Source: Phytophthora sp. 'mugwort'
Taxonomy: Eukaryota > Oomycota > Peronosporomycetes > Peronosporales > Peronosporaceae
DNA: 64,000 nt
Direction of reading: 5' to 3'
NCBI GenBank assembly: GCA_033558025.1
Contig: JAUCEF010000005.1
Span: 2,046,001 to 2,110,000 of the forward strand
In this document: positions 1-11,524 of the stretch, in pieces
Numbering within the stretch: position 1 is the first letter of the stretch
Layout of the letters: each line of letters starts with the position of its first letter
The notes under the pieces: model-generated
Told to the model about the DNA's origin: nothing
Seen by the model: the letters and a program-made list of their open reading frames with translations, nothing else
The model's database searches: none
Program-made: the position numbers and the translations under genes

Positions 1-900
1 ATACGTCGGCCAGCCCGTCGACGAGAACGAACACCACCGTTCTCTTGTTCATTTGTTTCTGACGTACGCGAATTGACGGGCGTGGTGTGTGTAAAGCGTA
101 TCCAAAGTGTTAGTACCTGGCGACGCCCAATCTAACTTTCCTAAGATTTGTCGGTCAATTCTGCAAGTTTTTCACTCGAACTTAGGACATGATCTTGATA
201 CGTATGAAATTTTTGTGCTTCGTTGGAAGCTACATATTTGAGCTTACGAAACCAAGTCTCAAATTGAGTTATTTACGTCCGTTTTCTGCATTTTCGTCAA
301 CTGAGATTTTACACCAGTCTTGCGAAGACATCATGAAGAAGAAAGTGATCTCTCCTATTAAGCTGCGCTAAGTTGAGCTGCTCCATACTAAAGCCCGTAT
401 CGAGCTGCCGTTCGAGAGATCGCAAGTGGGGTTAAGTCGGATTATGCTTTATGGCGAAAGTGTGTGATAGATTTGTGCCGCCTGGCGATAAAGTTCCGTC
501 TAATACCGCCTGAAATAACTATCTCTTTGTGAAAAGTAATACATGATTTTTGGATAATATCATTTAGTCAAGAAATAAGCGTGTGTCCTAATATGCTTTT
601 GGCTCAACTAGAAAATTGACAGAATTGGTCGAGTTTTGGGGAAATTAATCTTGGGGCCTGGTTGCGACCGTTACTTGTACGTGATATTGTGCCGTTCTTC
701 GATTTTGCCAATCAAATCGGAGTTTTAATTCTGACTTTGAGGCCTCAAGTACGATGTGTCAAATCGTTTGATGCAGCTCCAATATTTCGGACGTTCAATT
801 TATGGGTACCGGTAGGGTACCGTATTGGGTATTGCCCGTAAAAACCGCGCGGCACCCCGTACGATTAATCCTGAGGGCGAGGGAACGCCTAGGCGTGTGC
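1..900. other. No gene seen; non-coding flank
   Basis: I see no credible gene here. Open frames are short (at most 80 codons) and have the composition of chance ORFs. The stretch is AT-rich and lies outside the first recognisable transposon remains. Confidence 0.5.
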
Positions 901-902
901 GC

Positions 903-1115
903 GCTAACTACTGGGTGTTATGACCGTGCTGTTTGTTGCTTTAGGAAGCCGAGACACACGTCTAAATTGTCCACAGATGGAGGGACCCAGAAGACTGTAT
1001 CTGGTGATGAGGTGCGTGCACGTCTGGAGGCCGTTACGCTGTAAATTTATTTACTTGATGGCAGTATCTTTGTCCAATACTGAGCTAACTACTGGGTGTT
1101 TGACCGTGCTGTTTG
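903..1115. repeat. Pair of ~31-bp direct repeats
   Basis: The string beginning GCTAACTACTGGGTGTT occurs at 903 and again at 1084. In both places it is followed, after a one-base indel, by TGACCGTGCTGTTTG. The two copies are about 181 bp apart. They may be an internal duplication of an old mobile element. No flanking gene explains them. Confidence 0.75.
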
Positions 1116-2010
1116 CTCATAGCTGCTATGGAATGGGAAGCGGTGAATACACAGCTCCGCCTCAACTTCACTACCGGCTTAACATCAAATCTGGCGAGCC
1201 ATTGACGCCGTGCCATGACCGGCTACCAGGGCATGACATTGCTTTCATGGTGGCCGACGGCTACACGGTAATGCGTGGCCACATCAAACGGATCTTGAGA
1301 GCGCAAACGGGTTGATATGGAGCGAGCCTGTTGCTGTGTATGCGAAGCCGACCAACAATGCGCCACAGAAGAAGTACGTGCAGCTATCCGACAATTCGGA
1401 AGAATTTAAAGGCCAGTTTGAAGTGGTTTGGCACAAGGCTCGCCTACGCAAGCATGGCCACGCTGCCTTTGTGTTACAGCTTTTTGTGTATACGTTCCTC
1501 GGGCCCGAGTGCAAGGCCTAACGTCTCGTCGACGCGCTACCGACACTCGTATTCAGAGCAGCTACCTCGAGTTACCGAGTACGTACGAGAACATCAAATT
1601 GAAGGTGGAGCGGCAACTACACGTTATGCAGCCGTCAACCAAGCCTGATTGCCGAAGGATGCACCAACATCTGTACCGGATCACGCTACGTTCCGGCAGT
1701 TGCAATTCATAGACCATCAGGTCGCAGATATGGAGACTGCACAACATCATCAGCAAGCTGCTGACGAATACCGCCTCGTCCGAGCTCGCATGCACGGCGT
1801 TATTGTGTCCCTATTTCTTAATGTATTTACGGGATGCACTTGAGCTACCTAGTTACAGTTTGCGACCCCCGCTTCGAGGATCACGCGACCTGGGAACCCC
1901 CGATCATACTCAAGACATGGAAGACGTGGATCAAGCAGACAGAACGGAGAAAGTTAGCGCTTCACTGGAAAACTACGGAGAGGATAAGTTTATTTCGTCT
2001 ACATGATAAC
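1100..2010 (+). pseudogene. Decayed coding-like segment, family not recognised
   Basis: Several overlapping plus-strand frames carry protein-like sequence that passes from one frame to the next, as in an old frameshifted gene. Examples are a segment around 1312-1510 with KKYVQLSDNSEEF and FVLQLFVYTF, one near 1560-1640 with LPRVTEYVREHQI, and one near 1650-1760 with ATFRQLQFIDHQV. Their succession in one direction suggests a single broken ORF of about 300 residues. I do not recognise the family. The neighbouring sequence is all transposon debris, so a repeat-borne protein is likely, but this is inference. Confidence 0.35.
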
Positions 2011-2324
2011 CACAGTGACTGTATAGATTAACCTAAATGTTTCACTACGCTTGGTACAGAAGTGCATTGCAACCTTCAGTACGTCTTCTCGTGCTTCGCG
2101 GAAAGACAAGTTGGCGTGTCGTTGAAGATATCGCTTCAACAGTGAGAACCCAACCTCGATCGGACTTAGGCAGAAGAGCCCCAGTGGCGTAGATTAGTTC
2201 TTGGCGTTCTTGATACATGTGGATCTTGGTGTTGTCTAGCACAAAATTGAGCGTGGCATCGACCATGGATTGAGGAAGGGGACAATCTTGTTCTTGAAAA
2301 CATCGTAAAAGCTACGCCTTGTAA

Positions 2325-2420
2325 AGGTATAACCGATCCCGGTTGATGTAGTGGTCAGACTGCGCACTTCGGGGCCGGGAAGTTATGAGTTCGAGTCCCT
2401 GAGATGGCAGGACTTTCGGC
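2325..2420 (+). repeat. tRNA-derived SINE-like head
   Basis: An A-box-like element (GTAGTGGTCAGAC) at about 2346 is followed some 40 bases later by a B-box-like element (GAGTTCGAGTCCC) at about 2387, the spacing of an internal RNA polymerase III promoter. The flanks do not form a tRNA acceptor stem and the T-stem is poor, so a tRNA-derived SINE relic is more likely than a functional tRNA. Confidence 0.4.
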
Positions 2421-2689
2421 CGGAGTAGAGCAGGGTCAATAGTGTAATGGACGGACCCCATAGCACGCGCTTGACATGGCTTACACCCCATTAGTGGAGG
2501 TATCAAATTGTTCTTGTAAGGTATAATCGGTCGTTCCCCACGCGAAGAACCCAGCGGCGTCCATGGCAGCCAGAACGGAGGCGCGCTTTCCTCAAGAGAA
2601 GCAATACTCACATTAAATGTTGTGCTGCGGGCTGACCACCCGCGACGCCTTAGCACAGACCTATACGTGAAAGCAAATTAGGGAACGCA

Positions 2690-3130
2690 ACGTTAAAATT
2701 AAATATTGAAATTCACATCGAAATGCGTACGATACCTTCCGTATTTGATATTTCATCGACAAACACAAGTTGGTCAGCCCGCTGTAAAATGGACTCAGTC
2801 TCGACATATACTCTCGTTGCTCGCGCAGGAGGCTTTCGCGAGCTCTTTTTGTAAGCACTTTGCGAGTTAACCCAAGATCAAAGCGCAGGGCGCGACAAAT
2901 TGTAGTGTCCGACAAGCAGATACCAGTAGGAAAGCTAGCTAAATCGCCTCACGGGGCTCTTCAAAATAAAAGCATGCATGGTTTTCCACATATTCAGATA
3001 CAAACGAGCAAACCTCTTCAGGCCACCTTGACTTCTTCTCGGCAGCAGCCTTCTTATCGAACGTTGCCTGTCAATAGAAATCTCTGGTACTATCTAGCAA
3101 GATTCCTCTCTGAAATACCTAGCAGGGTAG
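2690..3130 (-). pseudogene. Tc1/mariner-IS630-like transposase fragment
   Basis: Read on the minus strand, the segment gives, in order, a helix-turn-helix-like part with HACFYFEE (about 2960), then DTTICRALRFDLGLTRK (about 2865-2910), then QLVFVDE near 2765, which matches the region around the first catalytic aspartate of DDE_3-type (IS630/Tc1) transposases. Frame changes and stops separate the blocks. The second aspartate and the final acidic residue are not found, so the element is truncated at its 3' end near 2690. The N-terminal part may extend to about 3500 but cannot be defended there. Confidence 0.6.
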
Positions 3131-3529
3131 CAACTACACTCAACGTATGTCATAAGCATAGGTGAGAACAATGGCACACCACCTGAGGTCAAGGGAGAAA
3201 GTCTTTTTTACAGCGGTGGCCTTTTGGGGCTACGGTTTTGGCTGCGAGAAGTCAGAATGCCAACCATTTCGTCGGCAAACGGGTATCTGGCTGGTTGGTA
3301 AAGGTTACCATAATCCCCCTGTCAAAAGCGTCAACCCGATATGCGGTAGGTATCTTGGGTACTTGTCCAAAACGACGATATGCACGCACTTAATGGTTAC
3401 AATACGGCTCTCTCGAAAACACACACTGTGTGATAACACACACAGAGCCAAGGTGACCAGGCGCGGTGAACTCTCGCCGATATCTCGCAGGTGAGTCCAC
3501 ATGTGGAGCTGAGCTTTTGCATAGAGCTT

Positions 3530-4440
3530 CATCGATTATTGGCTCGGCGCTCTATACGTTTGCGCGACGCAGCGTTGATATTAATTGACTTTGTAGTGTT
3601 GCATTTTGGTATTAGAAGGAAATGGTACCTGCATTAACTTGTTTGGTCCTAATGGCTAGCATCTATTATTCTACCGTACCTAGCCGTAGCTGCCGCAACT
3701 ATCAGAGGAAGCAGTCGAGTAGACATTGGTAGCATCGTCAACAATGAACTCGACTGGAGGCATGCCAGCCCTGGTGTTAAACTTCCGTGACTAGTCGTTT
3801 AACCTGTCAAATCTGACATAAACCCCCAGTAATTTACCAGTATTTTAAGTGACCCTTCTGACAAGTTTTCGTAGCAACTGATTCTGTTTGAGCTCTCATT
3901 ATTGTACTCGCCATAAATCATCGGTCACCAACTTGGTGGCGCCCCAACCTTTTTTCTAGGGCGCGCTTTACAAAACGGTTTACTTTACGTGAAAGATCGC
4001 TCCGGGTTAAGCTCATTGAACCATTTTTCTGACCTAAAGAACCAATGCTAACGAAGCAGTAAGCTTTTGAAAACGACGATTCGCCAAAAGCCGACATTAG
4101 TCGTCCAGTTGTAGGGGTTATTATAACTTTCATGCTTCGTCTATGACAAAACATCACGGAATTATACGAATACCCCCATCTCTCCATCATTTTTATATAT
4201 ATGTTCTTAACAAAAGATATCCTTCAAAAGTTAGTGCGTGTAATCATTGACCGCCATATGGTGATTTCCTTCCATATATTTTTGTACAATGCAGACGAAG
4301 GCATATTCACCATTGTGGGCCCACGACTTTAACTGAGGTACTGGGAACTTTCTAAGCACTTACTGGGGTCATTTTGGAATTATCTACGTACACAACGAGA
4401 CAACATGCCACGAGCCACGAGCCACGAACCGCCCAAATCG
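3530..4440. other. AT-rich gap with one unassigned 90-codon ORF
   Basis: No recognisable gene. A minus-strand open frame of 90 codons at 3918-4190 has mixed, slightly basic composition and no motif I know. The interval lies between two transposase relics and probably contains the 5' end of the Harbinger element that follows. I found no clear terminal inverted repeat. Confidence 0.4.
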
Positions 4441-4449
4441 CGCCACCGA

Positions 4450-5748
4450 TGCACTCGACGAGGCCGCTTTCCGTGCTTCAACGCGACCTTTTCCAACGTG
4501 ATGAGCGGCGCAAGGCTAAGATCACCCAGGTCTTTGTCCGTAGTGAAGGAAAAAAACTGAAGAAGATGAAGATATCTCGTCTATTTACCAGTTATGCTTG
4601 TGGGCGGAAGGACCTGAGGGGGTTCTCAAGTTCACGAACTTCGCACCCGAGGAATTTCGAACGCCTCTGGGAAAACGTAAGCATTTACGTAAAGGGGCAA
4701 TGGAATGTGAGCCGAGGCAAAAGGTGCCGTTACGCGGCGCGGGATGTCTTCTTTATGACGCTAAGCTCGCTGGAACACCTCGGAAGATAGGATACCGTCG
4801 CCCGAGTGTTCAATTTCCCGCCGTCCACTTCCCAGACGATGATCCGGAAATTCATGAACACGATCTCCCCTATTCTGTATGAAACGTTTGTAGAGTCTGC
4901 GAACGACCGGTGGACTTCGGGAAAATTAGTGGGTTCTGGGCATGCGTTTAAAAATTTTCCGTACGCTCGTTATGCTACTGATGTGACCTTTCAGCAAGCG
5001 AACAAACCCGGCGGCAACATGAACGAAATTGTACGGTACTACGGTGGGAAACATCACCAATATGGCTACAAGATGGAAGTGTCAGTGCTTCCAAACGGCC
5101 TCGTAATTAACTGCACGGACCACACCGGGGGGAAGCAAACACGACGCCGAAATCTTCAGAGGAAACGCGGCTTTTCACTCCCGCTCGCTGCGTAATTGCG
5201 GTGATGATGGTAATCTACGCGATGAAGGGCGCCTTGCTGTAGCATTTCCTGATGACTGGGTAGTGCTCGTAGACAAAGGATACCAAGGTTTAGGACGCGA
5301 GTTTCGTGCTATTCACCCGGTTAAGAGCAGGCTCTTGCAGCCGATCTCACTGGAAGATTCCTGCTTCAACGACAAACTCGCATGATCGTGTCCTGGTCGA
5401 GAACGTTTTCGGCAGACTCAAGCCCCTCTGGGTATCTGCTCTGACAAGTGAAAGTTTGATGAAGCGTCGTACGACCTCTATTTTCGTGCGTGTGTTGCCC
5501 TCACTAACTTGAACATTCGCTTAAGACTGCTTCCCCGTGACGACGGTGAAAACTACAGTAAATACGACACTAGGCTTTGTAAAAATCGGCAGCAGCATCC
5601 TGGAAAAGCAGACAAGAAAGCGCAAGCGTTATCAAGCGAATCGAGAGGCGAGACCTCGCACTGCGTATCACCGCCGGACGAGCTTTTAAGCTCTTCCTCA
5701 GTCGGCTTGGAGGAGGGAAGCAGTGATGAGGAGACGCAATATCACTGA
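4450..5748 (+). pseudogene. PIF/Harbinger-type transposase (DDE_Tnp_4), frameshifted
   Basis: The element once coded a HARBI1-like nuclease that cuts and pastes its own DNA. N-terminal part: EEF...LWENVSIYVKGQWNVSRGK (about 4650-4715). Catalytic core: DVTFQQANKPGGNMNE with first Asp (about 4980-5025), YGYKMEVSVLPNGLVIN (about 5062-5110), VLVDKGYQG with second Asp (about 5268-5290), and HDRVLVENVFGRLKPLW with the Glu (about 5382-5430). All three acidic residues survive, but at least three frameshifts (near 4640, 5140, 5310) break the gene. It ends in a Ser/Glu-rich tail (to 5748). Terminal inverted repeats were not found. Confident as to family. Confidence 0.8.
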
Positions 5749-5976
5749 CACTTGTCATCCGGTACTGTACCAGTAAATATGCAACAGGATCCAATAGATG
5801 TAATAGTACAATACCACCAAGTTACTGTAGTATTCGTTTTAATAGTATAGTAGTGTATTTCATTGTGATTCAGCTGCAGTATTAAGATTGCATTTAATCT
5901 AATGGCGCACTGTCCTACGAAGTTACTTAGTCTTCGGGAGATTGCCAGTAAGTAATGTTGAGCCCTATTCTACGGT

Positions 5977-7380
5977 CTAGAACTGGAAGATGCGCTCCTC
6001 GTCGGTGTCAAGTGGCAAATCAAGTGCTGCTGCGATCACAGCGTCGGCAGCGGCCTTCTTTGCAGCAGCAAAATCCTCACGCTGAGCTCGGTTCTCATCG
6101 GCTCTCTTCAAAGTAGGCGTCCTCGAACCTCTGCACTTCGTGGAAGGCTCCGATCCACGTGTTCTCGTTCACCTTGTCCAGTGAGGCGCCTAGCTTGCCG
6201 CCTAAGTCTGCCATCGACTTGGCGGGGTCGCTGGCAATGCGGTTCTTCACGGTCCCCCCTACCACCTCGATAGGTTGGAGTTCAGGATGGTGGGGGGGGG
6301 GGGGGGCGTATAATACAGGAAATGACCGTGCTGCTGCGCGGTGCGGTTGACTACATAGTTGACCTTGGGCTTTGAAGCCTTCACCAGCTTCAGCAGATCT
6401 CTATTTTTCATCGACGCTTCCCACAGAACCCCCTTTCTCAGCAGCCACGCAATGATGTCCATCTGGTTGGTGCTCTTCATTGGAGTTGGCAGGACATTCT
6501 TCTTGGTGTAACTTGCTCCGTCCATGATGAAATTGGACGGCCCATAGCTGCACTGCAAAATCTTGCACAGTTTGTTAAACTACTTCTCAAATTCAGGGCT
6601 ATCAAAAATTGCCGTGGTAACCTTGATCTGCACGGGGTGCCAGATCGGCTTGCCAGTACTTCAGCGACCCTTTCACCCACTCTGCATACACTCCTCCTTT
6701 TTTACCTGCACAACCTTGGCTCCAATTATGCAATAGCGCCTCCCTTTTCCGTTTTTTGTGTAGCAAATGCGGTCCTCAAGCAACCATGTTCGCATGCCCA
6801 CATGGTGTTCGTTGACGTAGCTTTCGTCAAGGTACACCTCGGGACGCTTCGGATACTTGTGGTGGTCGCGGTTCAGTACCTTGGTGCACACGTATCGCTC
6901 ACGGAACGCGACGTTCGCCTCACTCTCAGCAAGAATATGCCTCTTTTAGCCACGGAGAAAACCATAGCCTAGGCGCTTTGTTGTTTTCAGTCGGCAAATA
7001 GTGCGGTCCGAGTAACGCTGACCCGTGCGATCTTGTAGGTCATTGACGATATGCGCGGTTGTAGTCGGCTGCCCACGATAATTGCGCTCGGAAACCATCT
7101 GAAGGATATCAGCTGCGTATTTTTCAGAGTATGACCTCGGACGACCGGAGCGAGGCTTGGAGGAGCCCCCGAACTTCGGGTCGTGATGCTTGTTCCAGTG
7201 GGAGATGACGCTCGAAATCGTGCTCTCAGAGCAGCTTGTAGTGATGTGAAGACGCTCCCGCAGCGTCCCGTTGAGTAGGACAATCCCTTGGCTTTTTCGT
7301 CCTTGAGTGCGTCGTGAAGACGAACCAGCTAATATTTTTCAACCGCCGAGAGTTCGTGTTTCTCCATCGATAGCTTTTCC
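5977..7380 (-). pseudogene. Tc1/IS630-like (DDE_3) transposase, frameshifted at a G15 tract
   Basis: A minus-strand transposase relic with nearly all its blocks in order. Helix-turn-helix: ISSVISHWNKHHDPKFGG and a GRPRSYSEKY linker (about 7120-7220). First catalytic Asp: EVYLDESYVNEHH (about 6800-6835). Second: FIMDGASY (about 6520-6545). Third region: LYYTPP, then, after a 15-base G run on the plus strand, HPELQPIEVV with the Glu (about 6250-6290). An acidic C-terminal end follows, stopping at 5977. The frame changes exactly across the homopolymer, and again near 7250, 6680 and 6100. The catalytic residues are present but the gene cannot make a full protein as written. Confidence 0.8.
6292..6306. 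repeat. 15-bp G homopolymer
   Basis: An uninterrupted run of 15 G residues sits inside the transposase relic where a Pro-Pro motif (CC codons on the minus strand) is expected. Its length changes the reading frame. It may be true slippage in a dead gene or an assembly length error. Confidence 0.95.
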
Positions 7381-7591
7381 AGAGTGAGCCGATTTCAATG
7401 AGACTTCCGGCAATTTATTATAGGAGATCTCATGCGTACAATAATTTCGCACACGCTTCGAACAGAACTCTGTGGCGTGCGCTAGCTAGAATTTGGTATG
7501 GCAATTTATTCTTCGTGACCGATGACTTATGGCGAGTACAATAACAGAAACTCGGTGACGCTGCGACGCTTTTGACAAGGGGATTACGGTA

Positions 7592-7611
7592 CCGTATTTC
7601 GCATGTAGACC
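7592..7611. repeat. Left terminal inverted repeat of pogo-like element
   Basis: Twenty bases, perfectly complementary in inverted orientation to 9418-9437, with the target dinucleotide TA immediately outside (7590-7591). Confidence 0.9.
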
Positions 7612-7864
7612 GATACCGCCACTTAAGATATACAAATCGTTCCCAGCCAATCGATGCGCTGGAATCATATTACATAATTTAGCATGAAGAGAGAGATAGA
7701 GCACTATTCCGAAACAGTGACTATCTTATTTTAAAAAAAGATCCCCACACAGCAGTTCTCGAATGGCTTGTGCGAAGCCAAAGGGCTGCCCGCGCCGTGG
7801 TGGTATCGGCCGCCGCGTACAGCAGTACAAGCTGAAAGCCGAAACTGTCGGGGAAAACCTGACG

Positions 7865-9340
7865 GTCCTTGCTTTTTCTCGATAGAACGAAGAATATGCG
7901 CGCCACAGTGGCTCAGTTTTACCCTACATTAGCAGCCAAGTCGTACCAAAGCAAGCGAGTCCAGATTCTTCGCTGGAAACGAGAGAGCACTAAACTAGAA
8001 GACGCAGCTAGCTCTCACAAGAGCGGGAGCAAGAAGATTCGAGAGGTAAGAACTGCAACTATTTTATCTAGTGACATGGAGACGACGTTGGTTGTTTGGA
8101 TTAATGAGCTCCGAGAGGAATGAGTTCCGGTGTCGACCCAAATGCTGTCCGTTAAGGCACTTGAAGTTGCCGAGGATGGTGGTTTTAAGGACTTCGAGGC
8201 ATCCGACAAGTGGCTGAACGGCTTCAAAAGGCCATCGCCTTAGCTTAGGTGCACCTACTCGCCAAGGTCAAGTCTGTCCACCCGAACTTGCTGCAATCGC
8301 AGCCGAATTCGCGGCTCAGATGGCCTCCACAATGCAAGACCTGCGAATCAAACGCGTCTATAACTCTGATCAGACGCGTAACGACTATTTTTATTTTTTT
8401 ATCGCCTATTTAACGTTGTTTGTACAGCCGTATTTTTGAGTATGTAGCTAAGAAGACAATAAACAAGCGAGGCGAGAAGACTGTATGGGTGAGGTGCAGC
8501 GGGGCATCCAAGGAGCGCGTCACTGCCATGCTGCTCGGAGACAGTGACGGAAATAAGTACACACCTTTCGTCGTGCTGAAAGCGAAGCCGTCCAAAATTA
8601 TGGCAACTCAAGAAAAAAAAACGTCAGGGACAGAAATAAAAATAAATGGGTTTGGTGCCCGTATTTGGAAAGATGTAAAGGGCATTTTGGAAAATAACGA
8701 CTTGGCTATCCACGGCAACAGCAAAGGTATGAACTCTATTTGGTGGAAATAACTAATGACGGTTACTAACTGTGGTGAATTCGGTGTTCGTAGGGTGGTG
8801 GAATCAAGATCTTTCCGTTATCTTTCTTTTCTGAAACGCCACTTTGGGCAACGACCCTTCCCAAATGAGCCCATTTTGCTATTATGGGACGATTTTAGCG
8901 GCCATTGGACAAAAACGTCGAGGACTATACTGCGTCGATCAACGTGGTGCTGATGAAGGTCCCACCACGAGCGACGTCTGTCTCCCAGCCGGCAGACGTT
9001 GCTTGGAATTTTCCATTGAAGTCAAACCTGTGTCGCCTTTGGCACGACGACATGCGAGTCCAGATTACACAGCCCCCGCAGTACAGGCATCAAGTTCAAG
9101 CTACAGCCCCAGATAGGAGCAAAATATGTGGCTGGATTCGGCGTGCATGGGACTCATTATCCGAGCAAGTCATCTCGTATGGGTTTCGAGGTAGTAGAAT
9201 TACAGCCGAGTGAGATTTGCACTGCAGCGAGCTCTTTTATCTCAGAGCTAGAGAAACTATCACTACTTGAAGGGCCGCAGGTAGACGAAAGTCACGACTT
9301 TGACCAGGAAGGCGTCATTGTCGAAGATTCGACTGTCTAA
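7865..9340 (+). pseudogene. Pogo/Tigger-like DDE_1 transposase, multiply broken
   Basis: Plus-strand blocks match a pogo-type transposase. The N-terminal DNA-binding region starts near 7896. A CENP-B-type helix-turn-helix with SDKWLNGFKRR lies near 8205-8240. The catalytic core has VYNSDQT with the first Asp (about 8358-8378), LLWDDFSGHW with Asp-Asp (about 8879-8910), and TSVSQPADVAWNFPLKS (about 8978-9028), the signature stretch before the last catalytic residue. A Ser/Glu-rich C-terminus ends in DSTV and a stop at 9340. Stops and frameshifts lie near 8230, 8390, 8640-8750 and 8900. It belongs to the element bounded by the TIRs at 7592 and 9437. Confidence 0.75.
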
Positions 9341-9417
9341 AAATAAACTTTTCTTTCTCATAAATTTGAAGCATCACTTTTGACAGGGTAATGTTTGTTT
9401 GAAGCATGGGGTGTGTT

Positions 9418-9437
9418 GGTCTACATGCGAAATACGG
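9418..9437. repeat. Right terminal inverted repeat of pogo-like element
   Basis: Perfect reverse complement of 7592-7611, with TA immediately outside (9438-9439). Confidence 0.9.
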
Positions 9438-9499
9438 TACTGGTTGCCAGGCCTTCCTATTAATAGTGACTTTCGTGCATAAAACTGAAGTGTAAGGGC

Positions 9500-9665
9500 A
9501 GGCAAACTCAGAATTACAAAAGTACTACTATACTGTAGTACTTAAGTATGAACCAGAAGAAACACAACTACTGTAGTTCTACGTAGTACTTTTTACCATC
9601 AGATTAAAGACAAAATATCGGAAAGTCATAATAGTAGTACTATAATACGTAGTCGGAGCATGTGG
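9500..9665. repeat. AT-rich short palindromes, MITE-like
   Basis: AGTACTAC and GTAGTACT face each other around a 6-base loop near 9520-9543. Further TACTAC/GTAGTA combinations occur near 9570-9590 and 9630-9655. The cluster can fold into hairpins and looks like the interior of a small non-autonomous element. No terminal repeats or target duplication were established. Confidence 0.4.
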
Positions 9666-9699
9666 TCTTGAACACTTACGACACCATAGTGTAATTTGT

Positions 9700-10238
9700 T
9701 TTGTCCACCAGTGTCTCTGTACCTATAAATCTAGCCACATAGTTTTATAATTGGACAGTGTACACGACGTCGACCTGTGTGAAAAACCAACATCGAACTC
9801 TAGAATCTGCATCGCTCCTGACACTCACAGTCAGTGACACCCGGCCGACGCAACGAAGATCATCTGGCTCTGGGGTCGTAGCTTCTTGCATACCATCTTC
9901 CTTTTCCTTCCTCTTGGACAAGAAGTTGCAGTACCCAGTCTCCTTTGTTTTTTATTTGCGTTTGTATCTTTGTGCTTGAGTCTTCACCATCTTCAGATCT
10001 GCTCTTGTGTCTGTCACACTTGCATCTGTTGTATTTTTCTGGTAGAAAGCAACAAGAACCAGCAGCAAAAGAATTGCGAGCGGCAAGCAGACGGAGGAAA
10101 TTGATGCGAGATGTCGTGCAGTTTCCATGCAGTTTTCGATGTCGGTCGCTTGGGCAGTTGGTGGTGCAAGGTTGGAGATGGGAGTTGAAAGCTGCTACAC
10201 GCCAACCCTAATCCAAGCAAATGCGCGGCCGAACGAGC
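9700..10238. other. Intergenic gap downstream of the SR gene
   Basis: No convincing gene. The open frames here are short. The longer plus-strand ORF that enters this gap from 10127 is the antisense shadow of the arginine-serine repeats of the neighbouring gene. The gap should hold the 3' UTR and poly(A) site of the SR gene. Confidence 0.5.
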
Positions 10239-11230
<992 letters not shown>

Positions 11231-11524
11231 GATTGTCGGGTTTAGTGACGCTTCAGTCGGTTGCTGCTTGCCTTTGGTGTTTTCCAGCTTTGGCCGCCTG
11301 TTGGGATGCCAACCATTCATACTGGCAAATCGTATGCATTGTTATGACCAATCGTCGCAATTACCGTTCACTTAGTGACATTGATTGGATAATAAAATGC
11401 ACTTCAATTTCAGGTGCAAAAGTGTCAACGAGAATATCAGTGACGTGGAGCACGTTTGGCATCATATTACTGAAGGCCCGCCATTTGTAGCGTCCAGCTC
11501 CTTCTCCTCCTTCCCACAATAGCA
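11231..11524. promoter_or_regulatory. Upstream region of the SR gene
   Basis: A 294-bp gap between the GOSR1 stop and the SR start, both minus strand. It contains an ATTGG (CCAAT) box at 11384-11388 and a second CCAAT-like GACCAATCG near 11346. No other feature is recognised. Confidence 0.4.

Larger units (their letters stand above)
7590..9439 (+). mobile_element. Pogo-like DNA transposon with intact TIRs and TA duplication
   Basis: A complete element about 1.85 kb long. The left end reads TA then CCGTATTTCGCATGTAGACC (7592-7611). The right end (9418-9437) is its perfect reverse complement, followed by TA. Twenty-base perfect terminal inverted repeats flanked by TA are what Tc1/mariner-pogo elements leave on insertion. 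Inside lies a broken DDE_1 transposase on the plus strand. The ends are far better kept than the coding part. That could mean recent mobilisation in trans by another copy; this last point is inference. Confidence 0.85.

Noticed and set aside
9500..9665. CRISPR array
   Set aside because: Palindromic words are short, irregular and without equal spacers; eukaryotic context.
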